From: Paenibacillus larvae subsp. larvae | GTDB taxonomy: Bacteria > Bacillota > Bacilli > Paenibacillales > NBRC-103111 | Assembly (NCBI RefSeq): GCF_002003265.1 | Contig: NZ_CP019687.1 | Span: 2,948,501 to 3,012,500, forward strand | Direction: 5' to 3' | DNA length: 64,000 nucleotides | Shown here: in pieces, positions 8,011 through 18,841 of the stretch | Layout of the letters: each line of letters begins with the position of its first letter | Numbering within the stretch: position 1 is the stretch's first letter | Translations under genes and position numbers: made by a program | Notes under the pieces: generated by a model | Database searches by the model: none | Told to the model about the DNA's origin: nothing | Seen by the model: the letters and a program-made list of their open reading frames with translations, nothing else

Positions 8011-8406
8011 ATTAGTTGGGGTCTTGCAACTTTTCAGCCATTTAAAATTTTTTTCAGTCATCAAAAATCCATCATATTCCTCAATTTTTAAAAAAATTTT
8101 AAATATTTATATTGAGTAAATCATAAAACAGATACTATCTCGTTATCTATCTTCTGAGTTTATCGTAAGACTAGTCCATCAAATTGATATTCCTTTGAGA
8201 TATACCATTTCTTTATTCAATGAAGAAAAGCAGATTGGTACATAAAGACTTAACAGTACTGCCTGGTGAAGATTGGAAATTTATGGTGTAAAATTTTCTT
8301 TGCCTTGATCAGGATATTATACCTAAAACAAACCTCATCTCAATTAAAGAAATTCCTTCAACTGAGAAAATAGGGTAAAAATATGGTCACGGATAATCCT
8401 CTGCAG
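8011..8406. other. AT-rich intergenic region without a recognisable gene
   Basis: This presumably holds the riboswitch promoter, which I could not place with confidence. On the plus strand a 19-codon frame beginning MKKSRLVHKDLTVLPG and stopping near 8290 might be a gene remnant. Nothing else is supported. Confidence 0.3.
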
Positions 8407-8441
8407 AAAAAATAAAACCCTTGGCCAAAGTAGACCAAGGG
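8407..8441 (-). terminator. Intrinsic terminator of rplM-rpsI
   Basis: Stem CCCTTGGTC/GGCCAAGGG (8418-8441, one wobble) is followed on the minus strand by TTTTATTTTTT. It lies 27 nt after the rpsI stop. Confidence 0.88.
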
Positions 8442-8467
8442 CAATAATTGTTGATACAGGAATGATC

Positions 8468-8860
8468 TTAACGCTTAGAGAATTGTGGTGCGCGACGAGC
8501 AGCTTTAAGACCGTATTTTTTACGTTCTTTCATACGAGGGTCACGAGTCAGGAAGCCTGCACGCTTCAGAGAACCGCGGCTTTCCGGATCTGCCTTCAAA
8601 AGTGCACGGGAAATCCCATGACGGATGGCTCCCGCTTGTCCGCTCATACCGCCGCCATGGGCCAGTACGATAACGTCATATTTATTCAATGTTTCAGTCA
8701 AAGCCAGAGGCTGTTTTACAATCAGCTTCAGCGTTTCATGGCCGAAGTAATCGTTAAGATCACGTTTATTGATAATGATACGTCCTTCACCCGGTACAAG
8801 GCGTACACGCGCTACCGAATGTTTACGACGACCGGTTCCATAGTATTGAACTTGTGCCAC
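8468..8860 (-). CDS. rpsI: 30S ribosomal protein S9
   Basis: This 130-residue protein matches bacterial S9 throughout, from QYYGTGRRK near the N-terminus to the basic tail ending FSKR, which reaches the P-site tRNA in the 30S head. ATG 8860 follows an AGGGAGG-type site. It is cotranscribed with rplM (20-nt gap) and ends at its own terminator. A decayed duplicate of its last 50 nt is found at 6151-6201. Confidence 0.97.
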   Translation of the reverse strand: MAQVQYYGTGRRKHSVARVRLVPGEGRIIINKRDLNDYFGHETLKLIVKQPLALTETLNKYDVIVLAHGGGMSGQAGAIRHGISRALLKADPESRGSLKRAGFLTRDPRMKERKKYGLKAARRAPQFSKR

Positions 8861-8880
8861 GAGTCAGTCCTCCCTTTCTA

Positions 8881-9318
8881 TTAACCGCGAAGTTCCCAAA
8901 CTTCTGGTTTTTGTGCTTGATGCGGATGCTCCGAACCTGCGTAAACTTTCAGCTTGGTTTTCATTGAGTTACCAAGACGGTTCTTTGGCAACATACCGTG
9001 GATAGCCAGTTCCAACATGCGCTCAGGTTTATTTTTCAGCATTTCTTGGGCTGTAGTTACTTTCAAACCACCTGGATGCATGGAATGGCGGTAATATTTT
9101 TTATCTGTCAGTTTTTTACCTGTCAGATGAATTTTTTCGGCATTAATGATGATTACGAAATCTCCAGTATCCACATGTGGTGTGAATTGAGTCTTGTGTT
9201 TACCGCGGATAATGCTAGCCGCTTCACTTGCCAGACGTCCCAGAGTTTTATTAGTAGCATCAATAATGTACCATTTGCGCTCAACTTCATTCGGTTTAGC
9301 CATATATGTGGTACGCAT
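8881..9318 (-). CDS. rplM: 50S ribosomal protein L13
   Basis: This 145-residue early-assembly 50S protein begins with the family signature [16 protein letters not shown] and has the conserved MLPKNRLG segment. The length is as usual. ATG 9318 follows GGAGGATAA. It precedes rpsI in the standard rplM-rpsI pair. About 160 nt separate it from truA, room for its own promoter. Confidence 0.97.
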   Translation of the reverse strand: MRTTYMAKPNEVERKWYIIDATNKTLGRLASEAASIIRGKHKTQFTPHVDTGDFVIIINAEKIHLTGKKLTDKKYYRHSMHPGGLKVTTAQEMLKNKPERMLELAIHGMLPKNRLGNSMKTKLKVYAGSEHPHQAQKPEVWELRG

Positions 9319-9480
9319 GCTTTATCCTCCTAAACAAATATATCTCATATTCAATCATATTCATGTTCAAAATCATGTATGTGGTTATTTGCATGATCCG
9401 GGGCTGTGGGATAGCCGACCATGAAATACCAAATAATATTCTACATGATTGAACTTAGAATAGCAAGCCTATTTTTGGCT

Positions 9481-10239
9481 TCATTCATACTCAACTTTCC
9501 AAAGAGTTAACCCTTTGGCCATTGCTGTCGGCCCTGCTTTTCTCCGGTCCTTGGCAGCCAGAATCACCGGTATTTCCGAGCTCTTCTCTTTCCCTTCTCC
9601 AACCTGCAAAATGGTGCCAACGATAATCCGAACCATGTTATACAGAAATCCGCTACCGGTCAGATAAATCTGGATAAGTCCCCGGGCGGGATCATCCTGA
9701 TCCGGTAAATATTCTAACCTGGCTTCGTATATCGTTCTCACACGGTTTTCCATAGTCGTTCTGGTTGTGCAGAAAGATGTGAAATCATGAGTTCCTATAA
9801 AGCAAGACAGTGCTTCTTTCATGGCTTCAATATTTAGAGGAGTTGGATAATGCACTTCAAAGGCCCGGTGAAATACATCCGGGAACCGAGAGGTACGGAT
9901 TTCATAACAATAGGTTTTCCGTTTAGCGGATTTTCTCGAGTGGAAAGTAAGCGACACTTCCTCAGCTTCATACACAACGATATCCCGGGGCAGCCTGGAA
10001 TTAAGAGCAAGACACCATCTGTCTACAGGGATTCTGGAGGAAGTCAAAAAGTTTACAACTTGCCCCCGTGCATGGACACCTGCATCCGTCCGCCCGGAAG
10101 AAGTTATTTTGACTTTTTCTCCAGTTAACATGTGTATGGCTTCCTCCAACTGATCTTGGACCGTATTGCCGTCAGGCTGTGTTTGGAATCCCGAATAGGA
10201 CGTTCCGTCATAACTGAGGGTAAAACGCAGGTTTCTCAA
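9481..10239 (-). CDS. truA: tRNA pseudouridine(38-40) synthase TruA
   Basis: This 252-residue enzyme isomerises uridines 38-40 in the tRNA anticodon arm. The catalytic Asp is residue 52 in GRTDAGVHA, and the C-terminal GSGFLYNMVRI segment is also typical. The start is a TTG at 10239, supported by GGAGGCG 7-8 nt upstream and by the family N-terminus. It follows the rplQ terminator, so it is expressed from read-through or a local promoter. Confidence 0.95.
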   Translation of the reverse strand: MRNLRFTLSYDGTSYSGFQTQPDGNTVQDQLEEAIHMLTGEKVKITSSGRTDAGVHARGQVVNFLTSSRIPVDRWCLALNSRLPRDIVVYEAEEVSLTFHSRKSAKRKTYCYEIRTSRFPDVFHRAFEVHYPTPLNIEAMKEALSCFIGTHDFTSFCTTRTTMENRVRTIYEARLEYLPDQDDPARGLIQIYLTGSGFLYNMVRIIVGTILQVGEGKEKSSEIPVILAAKDRRKAGPTAMAKGLTLWKVEYE

Positions 10240-10299
10240 ATCTTACGCCTCCGTAGAGATGCTCTTCACGCTCACAATAGGTTTCGGATACCAGAGTGC

Positions 10300-10340
10300 A
10301 AAAAAAGGGCTTCAGCAGAATCCTAGGATTCTGTCCACCC
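10300..10340 (-). terminator. Intrinsic terminator after rplQ (end of the alpha operon)
   Basis: The 18-nt palindrome CAGAATCCTAGGATTCTG (10316-10333), extended by GGG/CCC, is followed on the minus strand by TTTTTT. It lies 15-20 nt past the rplQ stop. Confidence 0.85.
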
Positions 10341-10354
10341 TTTCCCATCCGTTA

Positions 10355-10720
10355 TTATGCCCGATCTACAAGTTCCAGGTATACCATAGGAGCTGCATCA
10401 CCGCGACGAGGACCCAGTTTCAGGATACGGGTGTACCCGCCTGGACGCTCGGAATAACGAAATGCAATCTCAGCAAACAGCTTTTGAATTGCATCTTGTT
10501 CTCCGTTAGCATCTTCGCGGCGAACGAAAGCGGCCACTTGGCGGCGTGCATGAAGATCATTACGCTTAGCCAGAGTAATCAGCTTTTCTGCGATAGAACG
10601 AACTTCTTTCGCTTTCGCTTCAGTCGTTTGAATGCGCTCATGAATAAACAGGTCCGTTACCAGGTCACGAAAAAGTGCTTTACGAGCGCTGGAATCACGG
10701 CCTAGCTTTTGATATGCCAT
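10355..10720 (-). CDS. rplQ: 50S ribosomal protein L17
   Basis: This 121-residue protein carries the L17 signatures [16 protein letters not shown] and [19 protein letters not shown]17 sits near the peptide exit tunnel on the 50S subunit. ATG 10720 follows GGAGG with 9-nt spacing. It is the last gene of the alpha operon, 28 nt behind rpoA. Confidence 0.97.
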   Translation of the reverse strand: MAYQKLGRDSSARKALFRDLVTDLFIHERIQTTEAKAKEVRSIAEKLITLAKRNDLHARRQVAAFVRREDANGEQDAIQKLFAEIAFRYSERPGGYTRILKLGPRRGDAAPMVYLELVDRA

Positions 10721-10748
10721 GTTCTGTAACCTCCTTCTCTAGGTCGTA

Positions 10749-11693
10749 TTATTCCTCAGTACGAAGGCCAAGCCCAAGCTCTTCGAGCTTTTCTTGTACT
10801 TCTTCAAGAGATTTGCGTCCTAGATTGCGTACTTTCATCATATCTTCTTCGGTCTTCGTAATCAGCTCTTGCACGGTATTAATACCAGCGCGCTTGAGAC
10901 AGTTATACGAACGAACAGAAAGATCCAATTCCTCGATAGTCATCTCCAGAACTTTTTCTTTCTTGTCTTCTTCTTTTTCTACCATAATCTCAGCGTCTTT
11001 AGCCTCATCAGTAAGGCCTACAAACAGCATGAGATGCTCCGTCAAAATCTTTGCGCCAAGGCTCACAGCCTCTTCAGGGCGAATGCTGCCATCTGTCCAT
11101 ACTTCAAGCGTTAGCTTGTCATAGTTGGTCACTTGGCCGACACGAGTGTTTTCCACGCTGTAGTTGACACGGGTGATAGGAGTGTAGATGGAATCAACCG
11201 GAATAACACCGATCGGTTGATCTTCCGATTTGTTTTTATCAGCTTGGACATAACCGCGCCCTCTTCCTGCATGAATGCGCATATGCAAACGTGCGTCAGA
11301 AGATAACGTAGCAATATGAAGATCCGGGTTTAGGATTTCCACGTCGCTATCCGCGCGAATATCTCCGGCTACGACTCTACCTTCTCCTTCAACATCAATT
11401 TCCAGTATCTTTTCCTCGTCGGAATGAATCTTCAGGGATAATCCTTTCAGGTTCAGGATAATCTCCGTCACGTCTTCGATAACCCCAGGGATGGTCGAAA
11501 ACTCATGAAGAACCCCGTCAATTTGTACAGAAGTTACTGCTGCACCCGGCAGTGACGAAAGTAAGATACGACGTAGTGAGTTGCCTAAAGTTGTCCCATA
11601 TCCACGCTCAAGAGGTTCGACTACAAATTTGCCGTACGAACCATCCTCATTGACAGATACGGTTTCTATTTTTGGTTTTTCGATTTCGATCAT
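10749..11693 (-). CDS. rpoA: RNA polymerase alpha subunit
   Basis: This 314-residue subunit has an N-terminal dimerisation and assembly domain (about 1-228, with [16 protein letters not shown]) and a C-terminal domain (about 245-310) with helix-hairpin-helix motifs ([11 protein letters not shown] and [12 protein letters not shown]) that contact UP elements and activators. ATG 11693 follows GGAGGG. It lies between rpsK and rplQ, as in other Firmicutes. Confidence 0.98.
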   Translation of the reverse strand: MIEIEKPKIETVSVNEDGSYGKFVVEPLERGYGTTLGNSLRRILLSSLPGAAVTSVQIDGVLHEFSTIPGVIEDVTEIILNLKGLSLKIHSDEEKILEIDVEGEGRVVAGDIRADSDVEILNPDLHIATLSSDARLHMRIHAGRGRGYVQADKNKSEDQPIGVIPVDSIYTPITRVNYSVENTRVGQVTNYDKLTLEVWTDGSIRPEEAVSLGAKILTEHLMLFVGLTDEAKDAEIMVEKEEDKKEKVLEMTIEELDLSVRSYNCLKRAGINTVQELITKTEEDMMKVRNLGRKSLEEVQEKLEELGLGLRTEE

Positions 11694-11817
11694 GAAATGA
11701 ACCCTCCTTCAAAACGTCGTTTCCCCGGACTTTTTAGTCATAAACCATGTAGTATGCCTATCCTTCAACATCATTATTCACATGTTAGGAATATTTATAC
11801 CACAACCCGCTGCAAAA

Positions 11818-12213
11818 TTATACGCGACGACGTTTTGGAGGGCGGCAGCCGTTATGCGGAATTGGAGTTACGTCTTTAATCAGGTTAACTTCAAGACCAG
11901 CTGCTTGCAGGGAACGGATCGCTGCTTCACGACCGGCTCCTGGACCTTTAACCATAACTTCAACTACTTTCATCCCATGCTCCATCGCTGCTTTAGCTGC
12001 TGTTTCAGCTGCCATTTGAGCCGCGAACGGAGTGCTTTTACGGGAACCTTTGAAACCAAGATTACCGGAACTTGCCCAAGAAATCGCGTTACCATGAGGA
12101 TCCGTAATGGTTACGATGGTATTGTTAAAAGTTGAACGGATATGCGCTACTCCGGATTCAATATTTTTACGGTCACGACGTTTAGTACGAACCACTTTTT
12201 TAGCTTTTGCCAT
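11818..12213 (-). CDS. rpsK: 30S ribosomal protein S11
   Basis: This 131-residue platform protein has the conserved [18 protein letters not shown] segment and the C-terminal [17 protein letters not shown]11 forms part of the mRNA exit channel with S7. ATG 12213 follows a GGGGGTAAGAG site. It starts 19 nt after rpsM. Confidence 0.97.
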   Translation of the reverse strand: MAKAKKVVRTKRRDRKNIESGVAHIRSTFNNTIVTITDPHGNAISWASSGNLGFKGSRKSTPFAAQMAAETAAKAAMEHGMKVVEVMVKGPGAGREAAIRSLQAAGLEVNLIKDVTPIPHNGCRPPKRRRV

Positions 12214-12232
12214 TTATCTCTTACCCCCTTTA

Positions 12233-12601
12233 TTATTTTTTCTTGTTAGCTACGGTACGACGAGGACCTTTGCGAGTACGGGCATTTGTTTTCGTTCGTT
12301 GTCCACGGACCGGCAGTCCACGGCGATGACGAATACCACGGTAGCATCCGATTTCCACAAGGCGCTTAATGTTCAAAGCGATCTCACGACGAAGATCCCC
12401 TTCTACCTTCAACTGCTTGTCGATTACGTCACGAATCTTGCTGATTTCATCTTCAGTCAGATCGCGTACGCGAGTATCCGGATTTACGCCTGTTTCATTA
12501 ATGATTTTTTGAGCGGTTGTTTTACCGATCCCAAAAATGTAAGTCAACGCGATGATAACGCGCTTGTCACGAGGTAAGTCTACACCTGCTATACGTGCCA
12601 T
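12233..12601 (-). CDS. rpsM: 30S ribosomal protein S13
   Basis: This 122-residue head protein starts [15 protein letters not shown], contains a helix-two-turn-helix and ends in the basic tail ([15 protein letters not shown]) that contacts P-site tRNA. ATG 12601 follows GGAGGTG. Order rpmJ-rpsM-rpsK-rpoA is standard. Confidence 0.97.
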   Translation of the reverse strand: MARIAGVDLPRDKRVIIALTYIFGIGKTTAQKIINETGVNPDTRVRDLTEDEISKIRDVIDKQLKVEGDLRREIALNIKRLVEIGCYRGIRHRRGLPVRGQRTKTNARTRKGPRRTVANKKK

Positions 12602-12624
12602 GTACTACATGCACCTCCCTTTGA

Positions 12625-12750
<126 letters not shown>

Positions 12751-12874
12751 CTAGAAGTTTCTATATCAGAAACTATTGTCGAAAGCCTGCGTGTTTTTCA
12801 TTAAAGAAAAACCACTTTCCAAAAACCTGTGCATCTGTAACGACAATTGGAGTTCCCTTGAGGTATACTCCGCT

Positions 12875-13093
12875 TTATTTAAATCGATAGGTTATACGGC
12901 CTCTTGTTAAGTCATAAGGGGATAGTTCCACGGTAACTTTATCACCGGGCAGGATCCGGATAAAGTGCATTCTGATTTTACCAGAAACGTGGGCTAAAAT
13001 CTTATGACCATTTTCCAGTTCAACTTTGAACATGGCGTTTGGAAGAGGTTCAATCACTGTACCTTCTACTTCAATTACATCTTCTTTGGCCAC
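12875..13093 (-). CDS. infA: Translation initiation factor IF-1
   Basis: This 72-residue S1-like OB-fold protein ([18 protein letters not shown]...) binds the 30S A site during initiation. The GTG at 13093 is taken as start: it gives the usual 72-residue length, and GGAGA lies 7 nt upstream. An ATG two codons earlier overlaps the stop of the preceding gene (ATGA) but sits almost on the Shine-Dalgarno. Either start implies tight coupling with the upstream KOW gene. Confidence 0.95.
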   Translation of the reverse strand: MAKEDVIEVEGTVIEPLPNAMFKVELENGHKILAHVSGKIRMHFIRILPGDKVTVELSPYDLTRGRITYRFK

Positions 13094-13095
13094 AG

Positions 13096-13404
13096 TCATT
13101 CTCCTTTCTCATCGGCTTCAGATGGCTGACTTTCCATAAACTTGGCAAGCGCGTACCTTAATTTTCCGTTCGTCACGCGGTTGCTTTCCTCTAAGCTCCT
13201 TACAACCTCGCCACTAATTGTATCCTGCAATTCAAGATGTTGAATGTTTTTCTTCTTCGGCTGGTCGAATTTCCGTTTGTCCCCATCTGCTATCAAGACA
13301 AATTTCTCATCCACCAAACCGATCACCACAGCATACTTTCCGGCATCTCTTCCACGAAGAACCTTTACGATTTGCCCCTTCCCAGGGCTACGTTCTTTGT
13401 CCAC
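13096..13404 (-). CDS. KOW-domain RNA-binding protein, L14e/L6e/L27e-like
   Basis: This 102-residue protein has an N-terminal KOW/SH3-like barrel (about 8-55, [20 protein letters not shown]) and a short charged helical tail. Similar proteins occur between map and infA in Paenibacillaceae and other Firmicutes and are labelled as ribosomal L14e-like or KOW proteins. The role is unknown; binding rRNA or the ribosome is an inference from the fold and from being inside the spc operon. GTG 13404 follows GGTGA at 7 nt. The stop overlaps the infA start region. Confidence 0.85.
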   Translation of the reverse strand: MDKERSPGKGQIVKVLRGRDAGKYAVVIGLVDEKFVLIADGDKRKFDQPKKKNIQHLELQDTISGEVVRSLEESNRVTNGKLRYALAKFMESQPSEADEKGE

Positions 13405-13414
13405 TCGCTTTCAC

Positions 13415-14167
13415 CTACGCCTTTGATTTAGTCAGGATTTCGTAACCGTCATCCGTAACCGCAATCGTATGTTCAAAGTGAGCACACAAGGAACCGTCCA
13501 CTGTTACAACAGTCCAGTTATCCTTAAGTGTTCTGACATGTCTTTTGCCTGCAATCACCATAGGCTCAATGGCTAATGTCATGCCGGGCTTTAAGGCAGG
13601 ACCTCTGTTTGGGATACCGTAATTCGGGATTTGAGGTTCTTCATGCATGCGGGTTCCAATCCCATGGCCCACATATTCGCGCACCACTGACATTTTAGCA
13701 TCTTCAATGCATTTTTGGATAGCGTGAGAGACTGTATAAAGACGCGCATCCGGTTTTGCTTCCGCAAGTCCCGCAAACAAAGATAATTCGGTAACCTCCA
13801 AGAGTCTCTTTGCTTCCTCGGATATCTGCCCAACCCCGTAGGTCCAAGCAGAGTCACCATGATACCCTTGAAACTCGGCACCGATATCGATGCTGATGAT
13901 GTCGCCCTCGAGCAGCTTTCTTTCGCCAGGAATGCCATGCACTAACTCATCATTGACTGAAGCACAAATGCTGCCAGGAAAACCATTGTAACCTTTAAAA
14001 GATGGAATTGCCCCTTGACTGCGTATAAAGTCTTCTGCTATCTGATCCAGTTCCTTGGTTGTAATATTCGGACAAATCGCTTCTGCCAATAAACGGTGAG
14101 TGTCCGCAACAATACGTCCAGCTTCCCGCATCAGCTTAAGTTCAACTTCGGACTTACAACGGATCAT
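13415..14167 (-). CDS. map: Methionine aminopeptidase, type I
   Basis: This 250-residue pita-bread metalloprotease removes N-terminal Met from nascent proteins. The metal ligands are visible in [15 protein letters not shown] (two Asp), [12 protein letters not shown] (His), AIEPMV (Glu) and FEHTIAV (Glu). ATG 14167 overlaps the adk stop by 4 nt (ATGA), implying translational coupling. Lack of a zinc-finger extension makes it type Ia. Confidence 0.97.
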   Translation of the reverse strand: MIRCKSEVELKLMREAGRIVADTHRLLAEAICPNITTKELDQIAEDFIRSQGAIPSFKGYNGFPGSICASVNDELVHGIPGERKLLEGDIISIDIGAEFQGYHGDSAWTYGVGQISEEAKRLLEVTELSLFAGLAEAKPDARLYTVSHAIQKCIEDAKMSVVREYVGHGIGTRMHEEPQIPNYGIPNRGPALKPGMTLAIEPMVIAGKRHVRTLKDNWTVVTVDGSLCAHFEHTIAVTDDGYEILTKSKA

Positions 14168-14817
14168 TCAGTCTGACCTCGCAATATAGAGCTAATTTCA
14201 GAAGTAACCGCGGTTATATCCTGTTCACCGTTAACCTCTCGCAGAATTCCTTTTTGACGGTAATAATCCAGCAGCGGAGCCGTTTTATTTGTGTACTCAT
14301 CTAAACGAGTACCGACTTTTTCTTCCGTATCATCTGATCTTTGATACAATTCACCACCGCATTTATCACAAATACCTTCATGCTTAGGAGGATTGAACAA
14401 CACATGGTACGTAGCACCACAGGATTTGCAAATTCTGCGACCTGTTAATCTAGCTAGTAGCAATTCGCGATCAACAGTCAAATTCATGACGTGGTCAATC
14501 TGTCTGGATTGAGACTTTAACATCTCATCGAGTGCATCCGCCTGTGCAATGGTTCTTGGATATCCGTCCAAAAGAAAACCTTTGGCACAATCCGGCTGCT
14601 CCAATCTTTCTTTAACGATTCCGTTTGTGATTTCGTCAGGAACCAGAAGTCCCTTATCCACATAGCCCTTAGCTTTAATGCCCAGTGGCGTGCCTTGGCT
14701 CATGGCTAAACGAAAAGCATCACCTGTTGAGATATGAGGAATTTGAAAATCACTTACAATTTTTTCCGCCTGTGTACCTTTGCCTGCACCAGGAGGACCC
14801 ATAAAAATAATATTCAA
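14164..14817 (-). CDS. adk: Adenylate kinase
   Basis: This 217-residue enzyme interconverts ATP plus AMP and two ADP. It has P-loop GPPGAGKGT, the AMP-binding DGYPRT segment, and a LID domain with a four-cysteine zinc site (CKSC ... CDKC), typical of Gram-positive adenylate kinases. The start is a TTG at 14817 giving [10 protein letters not shown], with GAGGAGG 8 nt upstream; an upstream frame extension to 14880 has no family match. It lies between secY and map. Confidence 0.96.
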   Translation of the reverse strand: MNIIFMGPPGAGKGTQAEKIVSDFQIPHISTGDAFRLAMSQGTPLGIKAKGYVDKGLLVPDEITNGIVKERLEQPDCAKGFLLDGYPRTIAQADALDEMLKSQSRQIDHVMNLTVDRELLLARLTGRRICKSCGATYHVLFNPPKHEGICDKCGGELYQRSDDTEEKVGTRLDEYTNKTAPLLDYYRQKGILREVNGEQDITAVTSEISSILRGQTE

Positions 14818-14909
14818 TTCGTTCCCCTCCTCAGGTTGCGCTTGGCAATACGAAAAGCACAATAGGTGCCGATGCCGCATGCTAAGCTGCCAACACCAGT
14901 ACCTATTTG

Positions 14910-16217
14910 CTATTTATTAATAAAGCCTTTGTAATGGCGCTTCATCAATTGGCTTTCAATCTGCTTCATGGTCTCCAATCCCACACCCACCAGAATCAGA
15001 AGGGAAGTACCGCCGATCCGAATCGAGCTATCAAGGCCGGCAGCTGCACCCAGGATCATCGGCAGGATAGAGATGAGTGCCAGAAAAATTGCTCCCGAAA
15101 GGGTAATTCTGGACATCACCTTGGTCAAATAACCGGATGTCGGTTTACCCGGGCGAACGCCTGGTATATATCCGCCATTCTTTTTCATTTGATCCGCCAT
15201 TTGAACCGGATTGATCTGTACGAAGGTGTAGAAATAGGTGAATCCAATAATCAGCAGTACGTAAAGTACAATCGCTAGCGGTGAAGAGTTATTTAAGTTC
15301 AAGTAAGCATTGATCCAGTTCGTAACCGCACTTCCAGCCCAAAAGTTTGCAATAAGAACCGGGAAGGAAAGCAGAGAGATTGCGAAGATTACCGGGATAA
15401 CCCCTGCTGCATTCACTTTCAAAGGAATGTGAGTGCTTTGGCCACCGTACATCTTACGGCCTACTACGCGCTTTGCGTATTGAACCGGGATCTTCCGAAC
15501 CCCTTGTTGTACAAAAATAACACCGACAATGATGGCGATAACCACCACTACCAACAATACCACTTTCACGATGTTCAAGAAAAGAGCTCCATCCGCCTTT
15601 ATAAACTCTCCAATGAAAAGTTTACGAATGCCACCAGGAATTCCCGCGACGATACCCGAGAAAATGATGATCGATATCCCGTTTCCGATGCCATTCTCGG
15701 TGATTTGTTCCCCTAACCACATTAAGAATGCTGTTCCAGCAGTAATTACAATCGCAATCATCGCATAAGTAGTGAAACTCGGGTCTTTAACAAGACCATT
15801 AAACATCCTGTTAAAACCAATTGCCAGCCCGAAAGCTTGAATAAGCCCCAATATGATTGTACCATATCGGGTTACCTGTGTAATTTTTTTACGCCCTACT
15901 TCCCCTTCTTTCGACCATTGGGTGAACTTGGGGACAACATCCATAGAGAGGAGTTGTACGATAATCGATGCTGTAATGTACGGTACAATTCCCATCGCAA
16001 AGATGGAGAATTGGAACAGTGCTCCACCGGAGAAGGTATTTAACAATCCGAACACATCGGCCTGCGTTGCCTGATCCTGCACTTTGAGAAGCTCAGTGTT
16101 AATATTAGGTACCGGGATAAACGAACCTAATCTATAGATGATCAACACAAGAAGCGTGAAAATAATTCTCTTGCGCAAATCTTCTACCTTAAAGATATTG
16201 GATAGGGTGCGAAACAT
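14910..16217 (-). CDS. secY: Preprotein translocase subunit SecY
   Basis: This 435-residue integral membrane protein with about ten transmembrane helices forms the SecYEG protein-conducting channel. It begins [18 protein letters not shown] and has the family segments [11 protein letters not shown] and [10 protein letters not shown] (cytoplasmic loop that contacts the ribosome and SecA). The start codon overlaps the rplO stop by one base (TAATG), so it is translationally coupled. The partner secE is at 42779-42991. Confidence 0.97.
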   Translation of the reverse strand: MFRTLSNIFKVEDLRKRIIFTLLVLIIYRLGSFIPVPNINTELLKVQDQATQADVFGLLNTFSGGALFQFSIFAMGIVPYITASIIVQLLSMDVVPKFTQWSKEGEVGRKKITQVTRYGTIILGLIQAFGLAIGFNRMFNGLVKDPSFTTYAMIAIVITAGTAFLMWLGEQITENGIGNGISIIIFSGIVAGIPGGIRKLFIGEFIKADGALFLNIVKVVLLVVVVIAIIVGVIFVQQGVRKIPVQYAKRVVGRKMYGGQSTHIPLKVNAAGVIPVIFAISLLSFPVLIANFWAGSAVTNWINAYLNLNNSSPLAIVLYVLLIIGFTYFYTFVQINPVQMADQMKKNGGYIPGVRPGKPTSGYLTKVMSRITLSGAIFLALISILPMILGAAAGLDSSIRIGGTSLLILVGVGLETMKQIESQLMKRHYKGFINK

Positions 16218-16657
16218 TAAATCACCTCGGATTGACCGCCGGCAGCCTGGATCTTATCTACCGCAGATTGAGAGAACTTATTCGCTTTAACTGTTAGCTT
16301 TACAGTCAACTCTCCGTTGCCTAAGATCTTGATGCCATCTTTAGGAGCATTTACGATACCGTACTCCATCAGAACTTCAGGAGTAACTTCCGTACCTGCT
16401 GCGAACTTGTTGAGTTCCTCCACATTCACTACTGCATATTCTTTCCGTGTCGGGTTGTTGAAACCACGTTTTGGCAATCGACGATACAGTGGGTTTTGTC
16501 CACCCTCAAAACCAGGACGAACACCTCCACCGGAACGTGCATTTTGACCTTTGTGTCCACGACCAGCAGTTTTACCTAAACCACTTCCGATACCTCTACC
16601 AACACGCTTACGAGTGTGACGGGCACCAGTGGCAGGACTTAGTTCATGTAACTTCAT
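16217..16657 (-). CDS. rplO: 50S ribosomal protein L15
   Basis: This 146-residue protein has the L15 start [20 protein letters not shown] and the glycine-rich [18 protein letters not shown] segment that threads into 23S rRNA. ATG 16657 follows GGAGGTG. It is 33 nt after rpmD and coupled to secY. Confidence 0.97.
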   Translation of the reverse strand: MKLHELSPATGARHTRKRVGRGIGSGLGKTAGRGHKGQNARSGGGVRPGFEGGQNPLYRRLPKRGFNNPTRKEYAVVNVEELNKFAAGTEVTPEVLMEYGIVNAPKDGIKILGNGELTVKLTVKANKFSQSAVDKIQAAGGQSEVI

Positions 16658-16690
16658 CGTTGCACCTCCTTAGAACTTTGATTTAAAGCA

Positions 16691-16879
16691 TTACGCCTCG
16701 ATTTCTTTAACTTCAACCAGATGGCTTACTTGATTCACCATACCACGGATAGCAGGTGTATCTTTTTGTACAACAGTATGGTTCACTTTGCGCAGTCCTA
16801 ATGTACGAATAGTCGTACGTTGTGACTCAGGGCGTCCGATCAGACTGCGTTTCAGGGTAATCTGTAATTGTTTAGCCAT
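16691..16879 (-). CDS. rpmD: 50S ribosomal protein L30
   Basis: This 62-residue protein ([20 protein letters not shown]...) has the L30 beta-alpha-beta fold pattern and the [17 protein letters not shown] segment. ATG 16879 follows AGGAGGGG. It lies 11 nt after rpsE. Confidence 0.97.
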   Translation of the reverse strand: MAKQLQITLKRSLIGRPESQRTTIRTLGLRKVNHTVVQKDTPAIRGMVNQVSHLVEVKEIEA

Positions 16880-16890
16880 GTTTACCCCTC

Positions 16891-17388
16891 CTAACCTAAT
16901 AACTCTTCTACGGTTTTTCCGCGAAGCTTAGCTACTTCTTCCGCTCTCTTCAGGCGCTGAAGACCTTCCAGAGTAGCATTCACCATGTTCATGGAGTTGG
17001 AAGAACCTAGCGATTTAGTCAGAATGTCACCAATTCCAGCAAGCTCAAGAACCGCACGAACCGGTCCGCCTGCGATTACCCCAGTACCTTCGGATGCCGG
17101 CTTCAACAGTACGCGGCCTGCACCGAAACGTCCTGTTACTTGGTGTGGAATGGTTGTACCTACGATAGGAATGTGGATCAGGTTTTTCTTGGCATCTTCG
17201 ATACCTTTGCGAATGGCATCTGGGACTTCGGATGCTTTACCGATACCAGCGCCAACCCAGCCGTTGCCGTCGCCAACAACGACAAGAGCACTAAAGCTGA
17301 AACGGCGTCCGCCTTTTACTACTTTAGCTACGCGGTTAATATTAACAACTTTTTCAGTTAGCTCTAAAGTGTTAGGATCTACACGCAA
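16891..17388 (-). CDS. rpsE: 30S ribosomal protein S5
   Basis: This 165-residue protein has the dsRBD-like S5 domain ([18 protein letters not shown]) and the C-terminal S5 domain with [20 protein letters not shown]5 acts in decoding fidelity and mRNA unwinding. The start is TTG 17388 with GGAGG 8 nt upstream, and the product begins as in relatives ([15 protein letters not shown]). Confidence 0.96.
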   Translation of the reverse strand: MRVDPNTLELTEKVVNINRVAKVVKGGRRFSFSALVVVGDGNGWVGAGIGKASEVPDAIRKGIEDAKKNLIHIPIVGTTIPHQVTGRFGAGRVLLKPASEGTGVIAGGPVRAVLELAGIGDILTKSLGSSNSMNMVNATLEGLQRLKRAEEVAKLRGKTVEELLG

Positions 17389-17414
17389 GTCTTTTACCTC
17401 CTTGTAAATAAGTT

Positions 17415-17783
17415 CTAGAATTCAAGCCCTGCTTCACGGGCTGCATCCGCTAATGCTTGAACACGTCCATGGTATAAGTATCCACCACGGTCAAATACCA
17501 CGTTAGTCAGGCCATTTTCTTTGGCACGTTTTGCGATCAATTCGCCAACCTTACGTGCTGCTTCTACGTTACCGCCATTTTCAACTTCACCTTTAAGATC
17601 TTTATCCAGAGTGGATGCAGATACTAAAGTTACGCCTTTTACATCATCGATGATTTGTGCGTACATATGCTTGGAGGAACGGTATACATTCAGACGAGGG
17701 CGCTCAGAAGTCCCTTGAATTTTTTTACGAACACGCAGATGTCTTTTCAGACGAGCTTTGTTCTTATCACCTTTGCTGATCAT
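17415..17783 (-). CDS. rplR: 50S ribosomal protein L18
   Basis: This 122-residue 5S rRNA-binding protein starts [19 protein letters not shown] and ends [16 protein letters not shown] 17783 is chosen over one six codons earlier because GGAGTG lies 6 nt upstream of it and the length then equals the family norm. L18 delivers 5S rRNA to the central protuberance together with L5. Confidence 0.96.
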   Translation of the reverse strand: MISKGDKNKARLKRHLRVRKKIQGTSERPRLNVYRSSKHMYAQIIDDVKGVTLVSASTLDKDLKGEVENGGNVEAARKVGELIAKRAKENGLTNVVFDRGGYLYHGRVQALADAAREAGLEF

Positions 17784-17836
17784 CGTTCGCACTCCTTTCA
17801 TCCAAAAATTAAGAAGCGATCAACTGGCTGCCGATC

Positions 17837-18379
17837 TTATTTCTTCTTACCAGCTTTACCTTCTTTACGGATAATACGTTCGCCCTCGTACTTGATTCCT
17901 TTACCTTTGTAAGGCTCAGGAAGACGTACGGAACGGATATTTGCTGCAACCGCACCTACACGCTCTTTGTCGATACCGCGTACAATAACTTTTGTATTGT
18001 TAACTACTTCAAATTCAATGCCTTTTTCCGGAGTAATTTCTACCGGATGGGAGTAACCCACGTTCAATACAAGCTTATCTCCAGATTTGTTAGCACGGTA
18101 ACCTACACCTACCAGTTCCAGCGTCTTAATGAAACCTTCAGTGACACCATTCACCATGTTAGCTATTACAGTTCGGGTAGTACCGTGCAGGGAACGATGA
18201 AGTTTATGTTCAGAAGGACGCTCGACGGTAATTTCGTTGTTCTCCACATTCACTTTCATGTCTTTGTGAAGTTCACGGGAAAGTGTACCTTTTGGTCCTT
18301 TAACAGTAATCAGGGTATTGTTTAATGTTACATCAACACCAGATGGGATTGCGATTGGTTTGCGGCCAATACGAGACAT
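17837..18379 (-). CDS. rplF: 50S ribosomal protein L6
   Basis: This 180-residue two-domain protein begins [15 protein letters not shown] and ends in the conserved [14 protein letters not shown]...GKKK. L6 lies near the GTPase-associated centre. ATG 18379 follows GGAGGTG at 6 nt; an ATG six codons earlier overlaps that site. Confidence 0.97.
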   Translation of the reverse strand: MSRIGRKPIAIPSGVDVTLNNTLITVKGPKGTLSRELHKDMKVNVENNEITVERPSEHKLHRSLHGTTRTVIANMVNGVTEGFIKTLELVGVGYRANKSGDKLVLNVGYSHPVEITPEKGIEFEVVNNTKVIVRGIDKERVGAVAANIRSVRLPEPYKGKGIKYEGERIIRKEGKAGKKK

Positions 18380-18410
18380 CTTTGCACCTCCATTCAATTA
18401 AGCTAGGGAA

Positions 18411-18809
18411 TTACCAAACGTAGCAGACAACTTCTCCGCCAGCTTTGTTTTGACGAGCTTCTTTATCGGTCATAACGCCTTTGGATGTGGAGATGATTGC
18501 AATCCCCAGTCCACCAAGCACGCGCGGGATTTCTTGGCTCTTCGTGTAAACACGGAGTCCTGGTTTACTGATTCTTTTCAGACCAGTAATAACACGCTCG
18601 CTGTTTGGTCCGTATTTCAGGAACAGACGAATAATCCCTTGCTTGTTATCCTCGATATATTCAGCGTCACGAATGAATCCTTCTTTTTTAAGGATTTCAG
18701 CGATCTCTCTCTTCACCTTGGAAGCCGGGATTTCCACTGTTTCATGACGAACAATGTTTGCATTACGAATGCGAGTAAGCATATCTGCAATTGGATCTGA
18801 CATTACCAT
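18411..18809 (-). CDS. rpsH: 30S ribosomal protein S8
   Basis: This 132-residue central-domain protein starts [18 protein letters not shown] and ends GGEVVCYVW, both S8 signatures. S8 binds helix 21 of 16S rRNA and in many bacteria also regulates the spc operon. ATG 18809 follows GGAGG. Confidence 0.97.
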   Translation of the reverse strand: MVMSDPIADMLTRIRNANIVRHETVEIPASKVKREIAEILKKEGFIRDAEYIEDNKQGIIRLFLKYGPNSERVITGLKRISKPGLRVYTKSQEIPRVLGGLGIAIISTSKGVMTDKEARQNKAGGEVVCYVW

Positions 18810-18841
18810 ATGTGTAAACCTCCTTCCCGAAAATAGGATGA

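Noticed and set aside
7702-8064. 120-codon minus-strand frame overlapping the hydrolase start
   Set aside because: It runs through the c-di-AMP riboswitch and out of frame into the hydrolase signal peptide; TTG start without a good site.
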